A stretch of 64,000 nt of DNA from Gentiana macrophylla (Eukaryota; Streptophyta; Magnoliopsida; Gentianales; Gentianaceae). Both the position numbers and the translations under genes were made by a program. The stretch's first letter is position 1; each line of letters begins with the position of its first letter. The stretch lies in assembly GCA_026214975.1 (NCBI GenBank), contig CM047806.1, forward strand, positions 6,795,822 to 6,859,821. Direction: 5' to 3'. This document shows positions 10,914 through 31,299 of this stretch, piece after piece. The notes beneath the pieces are model-generated. The model did not search any database. It saw nothing but the letters and a program-made list of their open reading frames with translations, and was not told the DNA's origin.

Positions 10914-13900
10914 ATGAGCGCAGAGGAGAAGTTCAGGATAGTGAGGAGCATTGGGGAGGAGTGTGTACAAGAAAACGAGTTACTGAACCTCTTGGCTAAG
11001 AAACCCCAACCGATTTGCTATGATGGGTTTGAACCATCTGGAAGAATGCACATTGCTCAGGTATGTGATTTTCCTGAAATTATTATTATTTTTATCCCTT
11101 TTAAGTTGAAATAGATCTTGAGAATCCGCTTGCAGATAAATTGTTTAGTTAGGGAATCAATGAATATGGTGACATTGATCATCATTTGAAAAAGAGTTCT
11201 GGACAATGTTCAAACTGAAATATTTCTCTTCCGACACTGTCTATTCAGTCGGCTTTCCATTTTGCTGCCTTTCCTGTAGAGTTATATCGTCATTTCCTGA
11301 GTTTTTTTCTCTTATTCCAATGAAAAAATTGATTATTAGTTTCAGTTTCAGCCCATTAGCAATTTGGTAGTTGATGATCTTGTTTAGTAAATTTCAAAAC
11401 CTTGTGCATATGCCATTGGATAAATTTAAGTTGGAAGTGTTCGATTATTCAAGCGTTTCAAGCACTTTTGCTCTCCTTGAGACAGCAACCATGTCTGTGT
11501 GTGTCTATTCTCATAGTCCTGTAGAACATTACGGCTAAGGGAGATGGTTTATCTTGTATCTTGTACATAAACACCGATTGCCTCAAGTTCGTAAAAAATC
11601 AGAGATTCTCTTCTTTACATTGCTGATCTGGCTGTTTTCCACATCTCTTCAACTTCAAGATCCACGTTTGTGCAATAAAACATAAGTCAAACAGGGCCTC
11701 GTGAGAACCTTTCTTTTCTTTCCCAAAACTAGCATGCATCTATTATTGCAAATAGTAGAATGTATTCTTTAAATCGAAGGGATGCAGAGAATGTTGACTG
11801 CTGCCAAGCTTCTCAACTATCTTAGATTTTCCGAAGAATTTCCCGGTTATGAATGAAAGTTCATGGTAACCTTAAACCATTGACCAGTCGTCCAATCTAG
11901 AAATGCAAGGACTAGTTCCTATCACTAAATGAATTATTTAGGCTTTTTTCTCTGTGAATGTTTGAATTTGTGAAACGGGAATTCTTGTCTTCAGTCCCAG
12001 AAAACGGAACCAATTGCAGAATTATATTTATTCACTTTCATTGATATCTTTGGATAGTTTCGCTGCCACTATTTTCCTGCTTTCTTCATATTGTTATTTC
12101 CGGGTAGAGACTAGGTTTCTGGTTGGGTCTGGCACAAAGATATTGTTCTGCTTGTTAAATCTTAGCGAGCCTATAGTGAAAATTTTATATCATTATCTTC
12201 AATAGAGATGAATGAGTTTTAGTTGATTTTTCTTATGTATGTAATGTATTAGTTTTCACTATCTTAAAATTTCCTTCATTAGCCGAGCTTGAGAAGTTAA
12301 ACTGCACCCAATTCTGCTTGCTTATATTTTCTACCGTCATTTTTTTGTATAACAGGGAGTAATGAAGGCAATTAATGTCAACAAACTTACTTCTGCTGGA
12401 TGCAAAGTTAAAATATGGATTGCAGATTGGTTTGCTCAGCTTAACAACAAAATCGGTGGCGATTTGAAAATATCGAAGTTGTTGGCCTGTACATGATCGA
12501 GGTATGGAAAGCTGTGGGTATGAACTTGGATCAAGTAGAGTTCTTGTGGGCCTCCAAAGAAATCAACTCCAGAGGTCATGAGTACTGGCCTCTTGTGTTT
12601 GATATAGCTAGAAAAAACAACCTTACGAGGATAAAAAGGTTAAAAGTTTTATCTGCGGATCCTTTTGCTCTAATTCACTCCACAGTACTAGATTTCAGAT
12701 GCTTCTTTCTATTTTGTATCTTTTTTGTTTTGAAGTTACTTATGTAATATTTTTATTTAACCCTTCAGATGCTGTCAAGTCATGGGTCGCTCTGAACAAG
12801 ACGACGAAGTAATGGCTGCTCAGATCTTTTACCCATGCATGCAGTGTGCCGACATATTTTTCCTCAAGGTGATTTTTACAATGGGGTGTATCCAGAATTA
12901 TTTTCTTCTGTTTGAAATAATGAAATTCAAACCTTTTTATATGTTGCTTCTAATCAATTTATTTACCCTTACCCTGTTCATGGGTGTGCTTATGGCTTGT
13001 GTGTTTTGGAAAGTTATTGTAGACGTGAATTATCCATGATGCTGTGATGTTATTGTATTGCCTTTTGCATGGTTTATGTTATTACGGAATTGGTAGGAAC
13101 TAGGAACAACACATACTGAACTTTTTCAACCACTTATAGTGTACGTCCCTGCAAACGGGATTTGTACTTGGAAACCACTGGAAGGGCTCAACTTCTTTGT
13201 CAGAGGGGCAAAACTCATCGGCTTATATTATGGCTTTGTTTTTTAAAAATTATTTGGGAATTTATAAAATTCCTTCAGCTGTCCTCGTTGTCCTGTTCTT
13301 GCATCAGGTCGTCTCTAGTCTTACATAATGAATGCATGTATAGAATGTGTGATTTTTTACTTTGCTGGGAACCCAATGTATTGATTTTTTTTGACTGGAA
13401 GCTTATTTCAGCAGTGAATATTTAGTACACACAAGATAACCGAAATCCTAATTTCGGTACTGTATATTCTAACCTACAGTGTGCCTTCATAATCATGCAA
13501 TAATTTATGGTCAGTCTTTCATGGCTTATATTACATTACTAATGTTTCCTGCTTAATAATTATGCAGTACTATATGTAATGTAATGTCCTGATAGATTTG
13601 GTTCATAGATATGAGATAATGTTTATATGTGTTTAGGCATTAAGCAGCCTGCCTAATTTTTTTCTCTTTGGGGATTTTTAATAGGCTGATATATGCCAAC
13701 TTGGCTTGGACCAGCGGAAAGTGAATATGTTGGCAAGGGAGTACTGTGATGATATTAAGAGAAAAATAAGCCAATTATCTTGTCTCATCGTATGTCGATT
13801 CAGCAATTTTTTTGCTCTAACTTTGTCATTGTACTTTCTTATTCTGCTATCTGGTATTTTCTTCTCTTTTTTTTTGGTGGATTTTAGATATGCTTGCTGG

Positions 13901-15291
13901 CCTGCAGCAAGGGCAAGAGAAGATGTCTAAAAGTGACCCTACTTCATCTATCTTCATGGAGGATGAAGAGGTATGACGTGTCTGCTGTTAATAGAGGCTG
14001 TTATTAAGTTTATGTTATTTTTTTGGTTTTCCTGTATCTGTGTGTGTCTTGTGTGGTTAGCTATCAGCAGTTTATTAAAAAATAACTATTTTTTTTTCTC
14101 AGGCTGAGGTGAATATTAAAATAAAGAAAGCATATTGCCCTCCCAATATTGTAGTAGGCAATCCATGTCTCGAGTACATCGAATACATAGTGTTGCCATG
14201 GTTTAATGAATTCAAAGTGGAGCGGCGACATAAAATGGTGGTAACAAGTAAGATTTTTCTCTTTTTTTCGAGGGGGTGGGGTGGGGGCTGTTGAACAACT
14301 TTAGTTAACTAGTGCTGATCTTATGTAGTTGCTTATATATATTCTATATGTTCTTTTCTGCTGATATTCAGTATCACATGTTGTACTTGTTATCTCTGCA
14401 GATATTATGCATTCAAATGCGTATTTTAGGCATAATTTGTTTATGCAAACCTTTTGTATAATTTATATTCATGTTCTTTGATTCAGGATCTACACAAGTT
14501 TTGAGGAATTAAAAGCGGATTATGAAAGGGGGCAATTGCATCCGGTGATCTCAAACCTTCAAGTATCAAAAGCACTGAACAAGATTTTGCAGGTTATTGT
14601 CTTTGTTGTGTATACTGACTTTGAATCAGGATTGAATATGGGACAAGTGTTAAAAATGATTTTTTGTTGTTGGCTTTTATGACTTTTTGGAGACACTGTG
14701 TTGATACATATGATTTTATTTGATCCATCCAAAACTACCTTCATATTTTCACACACTTGCTTCCACTTCTAAAAATTTATTCTACCTTAATTTTTCCGGC
14801 ATGCGATTTTTCTTGTGTTTACGACGTGTAATTTGAACATGTTCAGGGGTTATATGCATAATCTTTAAATGTCAGTTACTTTTGATTGGCTCGATTAGAG
14901 GAGGTTGATGGGACAACTGTCAGACCTAGTTTTCCTGAAATTAAGCAACTAAACTAACCGGCCCTGATTTAAATCTCCTTCAACAATGCTGTTTAATCTC
15001 TATGTTACTAACCAGGTATTTTCTTGATTTCAGCCTGTTCGTGATCATTTAAACAACGACCCTGTTGCCAAGGATCTATCTGAAAGGGTGAAGGTATGTA
15101 TATATCCTTGAATTTCTTGAAATTTGATTTTGCATTGCCTGTGCCTGTGCCTGTGCCTGTAAAAAGAAGCATGGTTGGTATACAAATTGTGGTCTGGTTG
15201 AAAACCATTTGCAGTCGCTGACGGTAACTATATTGGCTATGGGTTTCACTCCTTGTGTTTACATGTGCAGGGTTTCACGATTACCAGGTGA
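10914..15291 (+). CDS. Tyrosine--tRNA ligase, cytosolic type (frame breaks present)
   Basis: This class I synthetase charges tRNA-Tyr for cytosolic translation. Exons seen: 10914-11060, 12356-12638, 12769-12868, 13685-13789, 13888-13970, 14103-14247, 14487-14592, 15034-15093 and 15271-15291, all with GT/AG borders. Motifs in order: YDGFEPSGRMHIAQ (HIGH-like signature), WIADWFAQLNNK, YPCMQCADI, GLDQRKVNMLAREYC, KMSKSDP (KMSKS loop) and LSKALNKILQPVRDH-like helix, ending GFTITR-stop. The short C-terminus without an EMAPII domain fits plant TyrRS. The frame is lost by one base near 12470, 13766 and 14234, each in an A-run, and by a compensating pair near 14543/14561. Between breaks the protein is fully conserved, so sequence error is as likely as decay. 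Leader and promoter lie directly upstream. Confidence 0.88.
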
Positions 15292-16912
15292 AGTGTGGGG
15301 GATTTTGCATGAAGAGTAACATGAAATCATTAACCTGTCAGGGGGTTACTTTTGTTAATATGAAGGAAATTCATTGCTTATTCTACTTTTTTTGAACGAA
15401 TTAGAATTATTGGCATTGATGGAAAAGCTATATATTACCATTGTGTTCATAATCGGATATGCTAGAATTATTTCCTTTTTTTTTTATTTTTTATTTTTTT
15501 AATTTTATATATTTAAAGTTTGTTTTGTTTTTTCTCGTATGCTTCATTTCGAAAATTATCTGCATTTTATCTCAAAGACACACCGAGGGATCAATTGCTA
15601 AAATTAATGTTTCTCAAGCATATTTTCGAAGTACGCCTTGTTATTTTATTTTATAAATGCTTATTACAGTTTTAAGTTTCTAATGATCGGAAGATGTGTA
15701 ATAAAGAAACGGAAGTTAAAACTTGCACTCAGTAATTCCGTGCACAATATTTGGGCGGTAATTTTGTGCAGGGGCTGAACAACATGTTCATCGACTCGAG
15801 CAAGGATCCTTTTAAGTACTTAAAGGTCAAGTACATTTGTTTTTACACATTATTACCAAAACGAGGTGGTTTTGAAAAAAGAAATCTACGGTTAGATCAT
15901 TTTCATGTTTTTGGTTTGTGGTTAGATCAATTTTATTTGAGAGAACACTTCCTCAAGTACTTGAGATGATCTGACTCGAATGGACCCTGCTAAAAAAAAG
16001 CACAACTCTAAAAAAGAAAAAACAAAAAAAAGAAGAAAGGCGTGGTTGAAGTTTCCCGTCTATATACGCCAAGCAATGCCAAAGAGTATAACTTGTCTCC
16101 CAATAACATAATTGCTGCTACAATAAGGCGTAACATGCATTGTCATCAACCCAAATATCACTTTTGTGCATTGTAAAAGAACTTGGTGTCATGCGCGCGG
16201 TCAGCAACGTTTTGAGTCTATCATGATGTACCAGTCATAGGAATAGTTTACAACACATTGGCCCCTTAAGCTTTCAAAGTTGTTTTTCCACTTCTGCAGT
16301 TGTGCCTATCTCTATGTTGTCCAAAATGCATCTGAGCAATATAGGTATGTATCCTTGACCCTAAACTTAAGGTAAGAATAAATTAACATGGCGGCCTTGC
16401 TGGGGTGTTCATTTCACACTTACACTTGCTGGCTGCTGCAAAACTCTGTGGGTTTCAGCCCCAAGTAAAATGCTCTTCTGTTAAACTTAAGTGAAGAAGA
16501 GGTGTGTTTTCTCTTTGAGGATTTTTATCAAACACCTACATACCTAAGGTGGTTAAGTCGGTCGGAAGGGCTGTTAGGTGCAATTGGCCTATACATACTG
16601 CAATTAGGACTTACATTAGTTAGTTAGTAAGTTTAATTTCTCAGTTCATCATCCACTTTCTGTCGAGAATCATGTAGCATAAAATTTCCCGCCAAAATGC
16701 AGTTTGAATTTCCTCCTCCTCTTTCTTCTTCTTCTTCTTCTTCTTCTTCTTCATACAGTAGTTGTTTTCTTGGTTGGGACTGACTGTTTTCTCAACAACA
16801 AAGTTGGCGTTTCTTCATTCGTTTAACTCAAATTCAACATGCATAGTAGCAAAGCTCAATCTGACTTCCCGCGTATTTATGATTTTTCCTGTTCAAGTTT
16901 CTTGAAGTTAAC
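15292..16912. other. Gene-free stretch downstream of TyrRS; (CTT)n tract
   Basis: It is mostly AT-rich. A (TTC)n microsatellite lies at about 16722-16752. A 54-bp stretch at about 15772-15826 is flanked by ...tgtgcAG and GTcaag and reads GLNNMFIDSSKDPFKYLK. It could be an orphan exon, but I recognise no family and found no partner exons. Confidence 0.4.
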
Positions 16913-16919
16913 TTGGTAA

Positions 16920-17640
16920 TCATACTTCAATGGCTGCACCTGTTAATTTGGCAGCTGGTACTGCAAATCTGGGACACAATAATGATAATCCCATCCTCCT
17001 CATACCCCTGGTGCAAGTACCTCTTCTCAAAGGCTCTGAAAACTTTCATCATTAGAAAAGAGCAATCTCTAACTCTAAGGCCTTATCTTCGAAGGGAAAA
17101 TTGAATTACGTACACCGATGGTACTTCAAGCCTATTGGATGCAACACAACGATTTAACTTGTTGGTTCCTAAATTCTATGATTCCAGCAATTTCTGAGAG
17201 CATTTTATATTTTGATTGATACAGCCAGAGCCAGAGAAATTTGGTTCGTTGGATCTTGAAGATAGATTTGGAAGAGGGGATGCTTTATATATAGACTTTC
17301 CAATCTTGAAGAAGAAATAGAGAAAGTAAAGCAAGGTTCACTTTCTGTCACACACATATTGATATTACTTCACAAAACTTAAAAATCTTGAGGCCAAATT
17401 CTTCCTGCACTTGTCCGGCCTTGCAGATTATGAGGGAGTATTATGCCAATTTGCTTACAGAACAAGGTGCTGGACGGACTACAAATTCACATTCGAAAAT
17501 TTAATTACCCCATACGCATCGGCGACGACATCAGAAAATCCACAGAAGCCCTTTAATGCTGCAAAAGAGGATCAAGACTGAGCAAGAGCTTCTCAGGCCG
17601 GGATCGAGATAGACAATATATCTTCAAGCTAACACTGACC
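16920..17640 (+). pseudogene. Copia gag remnant (plus strand)
   Basis: In shifting frames it shows the pattern of Ty1/Copia gag (DUF4219/UBN2): W, then ALSSKGKLxYV, DGTSSLLDA, LNSMIPAISESILYFDSA, AREIW-like, DRF, and NLEEEIEKVKQGSLSVT at about 17305-17360. Many stops and shifts are present, and no LTR or pol was found beside it. It is a degenerate fragment. Confidence 0.65.
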
Positions 17641-18396
17641 GACTGACTGACTGCTGCGACGTAGATGATCTTGATGGATTAGGGAACATCTTAAGCGCAG
17701 ATATGAAGCGACAACCTGGCGTCCTGGCCTGATGTTTGGGAAAACATGCAAAGTGAGTAAAGATAATATTATGAACATGTACAAGAAGAGTACTTGATTT
17801 AAGGCAGCTATATATTGTTATTTGTTAGGAATAGTAATTTTGCACATGTATAGTAAACATTTTTTGAATCTTTACTGCAATGACAATTGACAAACACAGA
17901 AACATAGAAAGTAATAATTTAAAGGAGATACTTTACAAAGTAAATCTCTGAATTTGATTTTGTTAAACGAGAGGTCCACAATGTGTAATTACACGTAATA
18001 AAAGGTACATGTATGATTCCACATAATTTGTAAAACACGCGTACAATTTAAGTGTAATTCCTGAATTCAATTCTCAATCAACATTGTTCAAATTTCTATC
18101 TTTTCTCTTGATATGAAAAAAGTCTCCTTCATTTTCTCCCGTCCCCTGCACCCGCCCCCATTAATATTTTATTTTATTACTATTAAATGAAGAAGATGGT
18201 AAGTAAATAGAGAGCATGTTGGTAACTGGTAAGTAGCAGTTGCATCACCTCGCTAGATGACATTTTAAGGCTAACTCCATCCGTAGGCTCATAAAATTTC
18301 TCCACATAAATGAATTCCTGTGAATAAGTTATTAGGATGATGAAAAATTTCATCTTACCAAATAATTTTTCTTTATTAAAAAAAATAGAAACACTA
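17641..18396. other. No gene found
   Basis: AT-rich sequence following the Copia relic. There is a short gactgactgactg repeat near 17640. Nothing else can be supported. Confidence 0.4.
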
Positions 18397-18876
18397 TGTT
18401 AGAGATAATGACAAGATTGAGTTATAATTTGTTTAAATAATATTGTTTGAATTTGAATTATGTTAGGATATATTATTTGGACCTATCATTTATTAGTCTA
18501 TAAATATTGTAATGTTTTTTTACCATTATTCTATCACAGATCATAATTTCTCACTAACGCCGCGATCCTCGCTAATAATAAAGAAATTGCTTTGGGTGGG
18601 GTTCATATCAGAATCAGACGAGAGCCCTCACCCGCTCACCCGTCTTCAATTTTTTTTTTCCTTTGACCGGAAAACCCTGCCACCACCACCACCGTCCGCC
18701 GCCGTGATTACAATGGTAAAAGTAATTGTATTGCATTGATTGATAAAACTGATATAACATTACAATATTTATAGACTAATAAATAATAGGCCCAAATAAT
18801 ATATCTTAACATAATTCAAATTCAAACAATATTATTTAAACAAATCATAACTCAATCTTCATGATTATCTCTAACA
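18397..18876. mobile_element. Palindromic LTR-like element with 5-bp TSD
   Basis: Two ~120-bp arms at 18397-18516 and 18756-18876 are inverted copies. The outer ends read TGTTAGAGATAAT and ATTATCTCTAACA, so the element starts TG and ends CA. A 5-bp duplication CACTA flanks it (18392-18396 and 18877-18881), as expected of LTR-element integration. Each arm looks like a U3 region with a TATA-like ctataaatattgtaatg at its inner end. The ~240-bp centre includes a GC-rich ccaccaccaccgtccgccgcc stretch near 18680-18700. In a normal LTR element the two ends are direct repeats; here both outer ends are U3 starts. Confidence 0.7.
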
Positions 18877-20037
18877 CACTATAAAAGTGATACATCATTA
18901 GTGCAATATCACAGTACATTCGAGTTTTTCAAAATTAATTATATACCATATAATCGAATCATAAAAATCAAATAGTCATGTGAGTATGTGAGTATTGATG
19001 TGATGCCATTACATGTCAATTTGTTGAGGTATATTGAAAGAGCCAGGACCATATTGAAATGCTTGCTTGTTAGAGTATATGATTATGAACTCAATACCAT
19101 AAATAAGCATTTACATTACAATCCCTTTAATGCAAACCTATAAATAAGCATTTACATTACAAGAATCCCACTTCCTTTTAAAGATTTGCACAGCTTTTAT
19201 GAACAATATCTACTATTCAATCTTTGAAATCCAACAATGTATATTAATGGCAATGAAGAAGATTCCCCCAAAAGGTCACACCTTTTCAAGAACTGAAAAA
19301 AGAAAAGATTTTTATTTTTTTGATGATTGACGGCTACGGCCTACAAGCAACTAATGTTGTTATGGATTAATAATGTGAGGGTAGAAAGGCGTTGGAAAGA
19401 TGAGAACTTTGAAACAAGAAACGTGTAACGGCATTGTTAGAGCAACGATGAAAGAAAAAATTAAGCTGTGTGTGTGAAGAGAAGATATGGATAGTCAAAT
19501 GCTGACGCAGAGACATTCAGGAGGATGCCACGTGGATGCATGTGGTTGGTTTGCACACCTGGGGGCTCTCCTCTGCAAACAACTCGTGTCAGTGTATGTA
19601 TTTTTGGTGTGACGGATGGTTACATTCGGTGCGACCCGGGCTCACCTAGTTACTCACTTTCCTTGTATATATATAGAGATACATGTATCTATACAATACA
19701 CTAGGATATCTTCATACCTTTGCTTAGTTCTCTGTATTTTCTCATACATATATACCCTTTACCCCTTTTGCCTATTGTGTTTTGTTTGTGCTTTTTTTCA
19801 CTCATTTCCAGTTGATTGGTAGTCAAAAGAGTGGATTTTTAAGTGAATTTTGGCTTTTGGGTGATTGGTGAGTTGAAGTTCCTATCAGGGCTATTTTTTT
19901 ATTTTTTATTTTTTATTTTTTGTTGATGGTGATGTGATTGAATTCCTGCTGTGTTTTTTTTCTGTCTTCTTGTTTTTGAGTATCCAAGGTTTTTTTTACA
20001 GGAGAAAAAAGAAAGGATTTTTGGACCAAAATTAAAG

Positions 20038-28076
<8,039 letters not shown>

Positions 28077-28199
28077 ATCATTGATTAGTACATTCTTGAT
28101 TCTGGTTCTGATTCGAGTAAACCTGTGCTTATTGAATCCATTAATTGTAGAACCAGTTATTGTTTAGAGCTGTTATGAAGGAAAGAAGAAGATTGTTTG

Positions 28200-28682
28200 T
28201 ACAAGGCAGCTAGGCACCTCCTTTGTTCCTTGTCAGAGCACTTGCAGAAACCGTCTCTCGGCTTGTCAGAGCCGCCCATGTAACGAGACCGAAGCTTCAA
28301 TCTCAGCATTTTCCAAGGTTGAAAACAATTCCGAAAATACCCTTTTACCTGCAAATACGAACAATTTATTGTCTTACACCAATGCGGTTATACAGAAGAA
28401 AACAACTGCTGTTGGCTTATTATCACCTTCTCCAGAAGGGTTAAGGTTGGAAGAAGATGATGATGATCCATGTCCTGAGGCTGTTGAGCAGGAAGAAAGA
28501 ATATCAGAGAGCTTATTACGTGTTGATGAAAGCTTGTGGCGGATTTCCAATGGAGGAAAAACAACTTGCACAATCCGAAAGTGAAAGTACCGGGCGGGCA
28601 TTCGAGCAAAACACAGTCGGATCCTTCTCGATGATGATGAAGTATGTTGAAAGGAACCATCTCAGATCATCATGAAAGCTAG
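28200..28682 (+). pseudogene. Second C-terminal remnant of a CHR4-like gene
   Basis: It lies downstream of the copy A stop. In changing frames it reads ASISAFSKVENNSENT, VGLLSPSPEGLRLEEDDDD, DESLWRISNGG, and finally KGTISDHHES-stop at 28680-28682. The LSPSPE and GTxSDH motifs are ones I associate with the tail of CHR4 proteins; copy A already ends with EKTVSDHLG at about 28070. This could be an older partial duplicate, or the true tail of the gene after an unseen splice. The family link is from recall and moderate. Confidence 0.4.
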
Positions 28683-28689
28683 CATCAAT

Positions 28690-31295
28690 GAGGTCAAGAT
28701 TCTGTCTGAATCTGCAAAGAAAAGTTAAATGCAGATCAAGCAACATGGTTTTTTCTTCCAGTATCATCACAAAATTTGTACCAAATATCTGTTCATTGCC
28801 TAATTAGGCTATTTATATAGCATGAACTTTCACTAAATTGTGCTTCTTTTGTTCTTTGTTGGATTTCTTGCTTTATTTACCTAGTTGTATTGTATGTACC
28901 CCCGGCTGGTCGATTTACAGATACATTTTTGTAAATGTAAGTTATTGCTATTCTCTGTCCCTTGATAAGATTCGTTTTAGAAGAAAGATATATCGTTTTA
29001 GAATACCATACCATATGTGCCCATTGGTATAAAAGGAAAACATATTTACTCTGTAAATTTTGGGAGATGCCACTTGTTGCAGTCTTCTAAAAAATACCAA
29101 AGAAAATAAATTCATTTGGCATCATTTTTTCTTAAAGAAACAATATTTTCTCTTTCCTAAAATAAAATAAAAATTATCACACAAAGTAAACATTTTTTAT
29201 TTGATGGAACTCTAGTCCAAAATTTCATAGCAGCAATCGTTGGACATAAATTCACTTGAAAGTATATTGAATTGATGTCATTTACGTGGTGCCATTAAAT
29301 ATCAAATTGTAGAGGGGTATACGTGTGTGTATATATATCTATATCTATACTTCATAATAAAAATGCGATGAGACAAGCTTCTCCCAAAATGCTTCATACC
29401 CTCTGCTTTTCCCTAAAAAGTTTTTCTTCCTCTGCTTTTCCCTTTTTTTTTTTTTATTCATTTATAGATTTATTATTTATTCATTAATTTCTTATACTTA
29501 TTCTTCCTTTAAATTTTTTTTTTAATAAATAAATATGTACGCTTGATTCCAAAAAGCTAACATTTTATTTTTTATTTATTTTATGTATTTATCCTTTATA
29601 TTGATTCCAATTAAAATTTTCCACAAATTTCTTATATTTATTCTTATCTTTTAAATTTATTTTTTAATAAATACCCTTTTTTAGGGATATAATAAATACC
29701 CTTTAAATTTATTTTTTAATAAATAAATAGACACGTATGCTTGATTCCAAAATTCGTACGATTTATTTTTTATTTATTTATCCTTCAAATTGATTCCAAT
29801 TAATACACACGCTTGTTACCGAATTTCCAACTATATGTATAAGTATGAAACGCCATATTATTTCAAAATGATAATCATTATTACCAATCTATATATATCA
29901 AATCAAAGCACTATCAATATCCAAGCAACATGAAAATATCATGAATCATCGTCAATTTTATTAATTAACAATAAATAAAAATGCGATAAAATGTTTTTCC
30001 CAACAAAAAAAAAGTATCAATATCCATCCACATAATCAATATAGATTTTGTAATAAAAAGACTGCTAAGCAAGATACTTTAAACCCATTCATTTTAACTC
30101 TCTTTCACATAATACACTTTTTGGCGTGTGTGAGAGGTTAAAATGAAAGATTGTAAAGATATCACTTATCCTTCATACAATCTAACACACTATAAAATTT
30201 TTCATCAATATATCATCAATCAACATCAATGTTATTAATTATTTATTTTTAATAATAAAAGTATGATGACGTGCTTCCTCGAAAAAGTATTTTCTACATT
30301 CGGTGTTTCCTTCAAAAAGTGTTTCCTACATTCGGTATCATTACCATTACCAAGGAGATTAAACAATGACAATGCAAAGTGTAGACTTGCATCATCAAGC
30401 AAGTATTGAATTGAAGTCGAACCTGAAAACAAACTATTGATCTATCATCATGCTATCAAAAGTACAATCTATCTATCTATATCTATACCCATAATAAAAG
30501 TACGATATGATGTTTCTCCTAAAAATGTTTCCTACGTTATTATTTTGTTTATGAAAAACAAACTATTGGTCTATCATCATATTATCAAAAGTACAATCTA
30601 TCTATTTATATCTATACTCATAATAAAATTGCGATATGATGTCTCTCCCATATTGCGCCTGATTGCCATAAGCTAATAAGCCACCTTCCTCTTAGTACAA
30701 CTCATAATTTTCGGTACATATTTTCCCAACTTGTAAAATTTTCGTTGATATTCCATTACGAACATAGCACCCTTCCAGAACTTGTCTGATTGCTTGGGCG
30801 GAGGATGTACTCTTGAAGAAAAAGATCCTTAAACTTCTATCATTTAGAAATATTTCCTTTTTTTCCTCTCTACCATGTCAATCTAATCGTGGGCCCACGG
30901 TTTGGCCAGAAGGAGTGTTTGATATTTTCCTCAATGAAGCTTTTAACCTCATCTTCTTTATCCAATTCATCTAACTGACCTCTTAACTGCAATACTCATT
31001 TTTTATCAATTCAACATACGCCCTATAGCTGGAATGGATGAGCCAATCCAACTGAAAACTCTATTCGTAATTGAACATCACGATTTCCCTAGGAAGTGCC
31101 CTACTTTTCAACCGGAGATCGTAGCATGTCATCATAGGTTGGGTGAAACTAATGATAATGCATCGATTAATTTACTTTTTGTTGATGTTCATTTTTTTTT
31201 ACTTTTAGCTACTGTGAATTCTAAGATAAAAGTATCTTGATCATGATGGTTTTTGTGTTGATGTGATTCAGCTTGATGTTAGTGGGAATCGTGAT
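28690..31295. repeat. AT-rich repeat field with recurring tctatatctata...ataataaaa motif
   Basis: No gene is present. The phrase tctatatctata-c-cataataaaa-tgcgat-tga recurs at about 29336, 30476 and 30598, with a partial copy near 30250, each followed by variants of tgatgtttctccc. Stretches of tttatttttta are duplicated near 29510, 29650 and 29710. The repeated phrase resembles 5' ends of some plant Helitrons, but no CTRR end was identified. Confidence 0.45.
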
Positions 31296-31299
31296 GTGG

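Noticed and set aside
15130..15160. Four tgcctg hexamers at a TyrRS intron start
   Set aside because: An ordinary short simple repeat inside an intron; no role is suggested.
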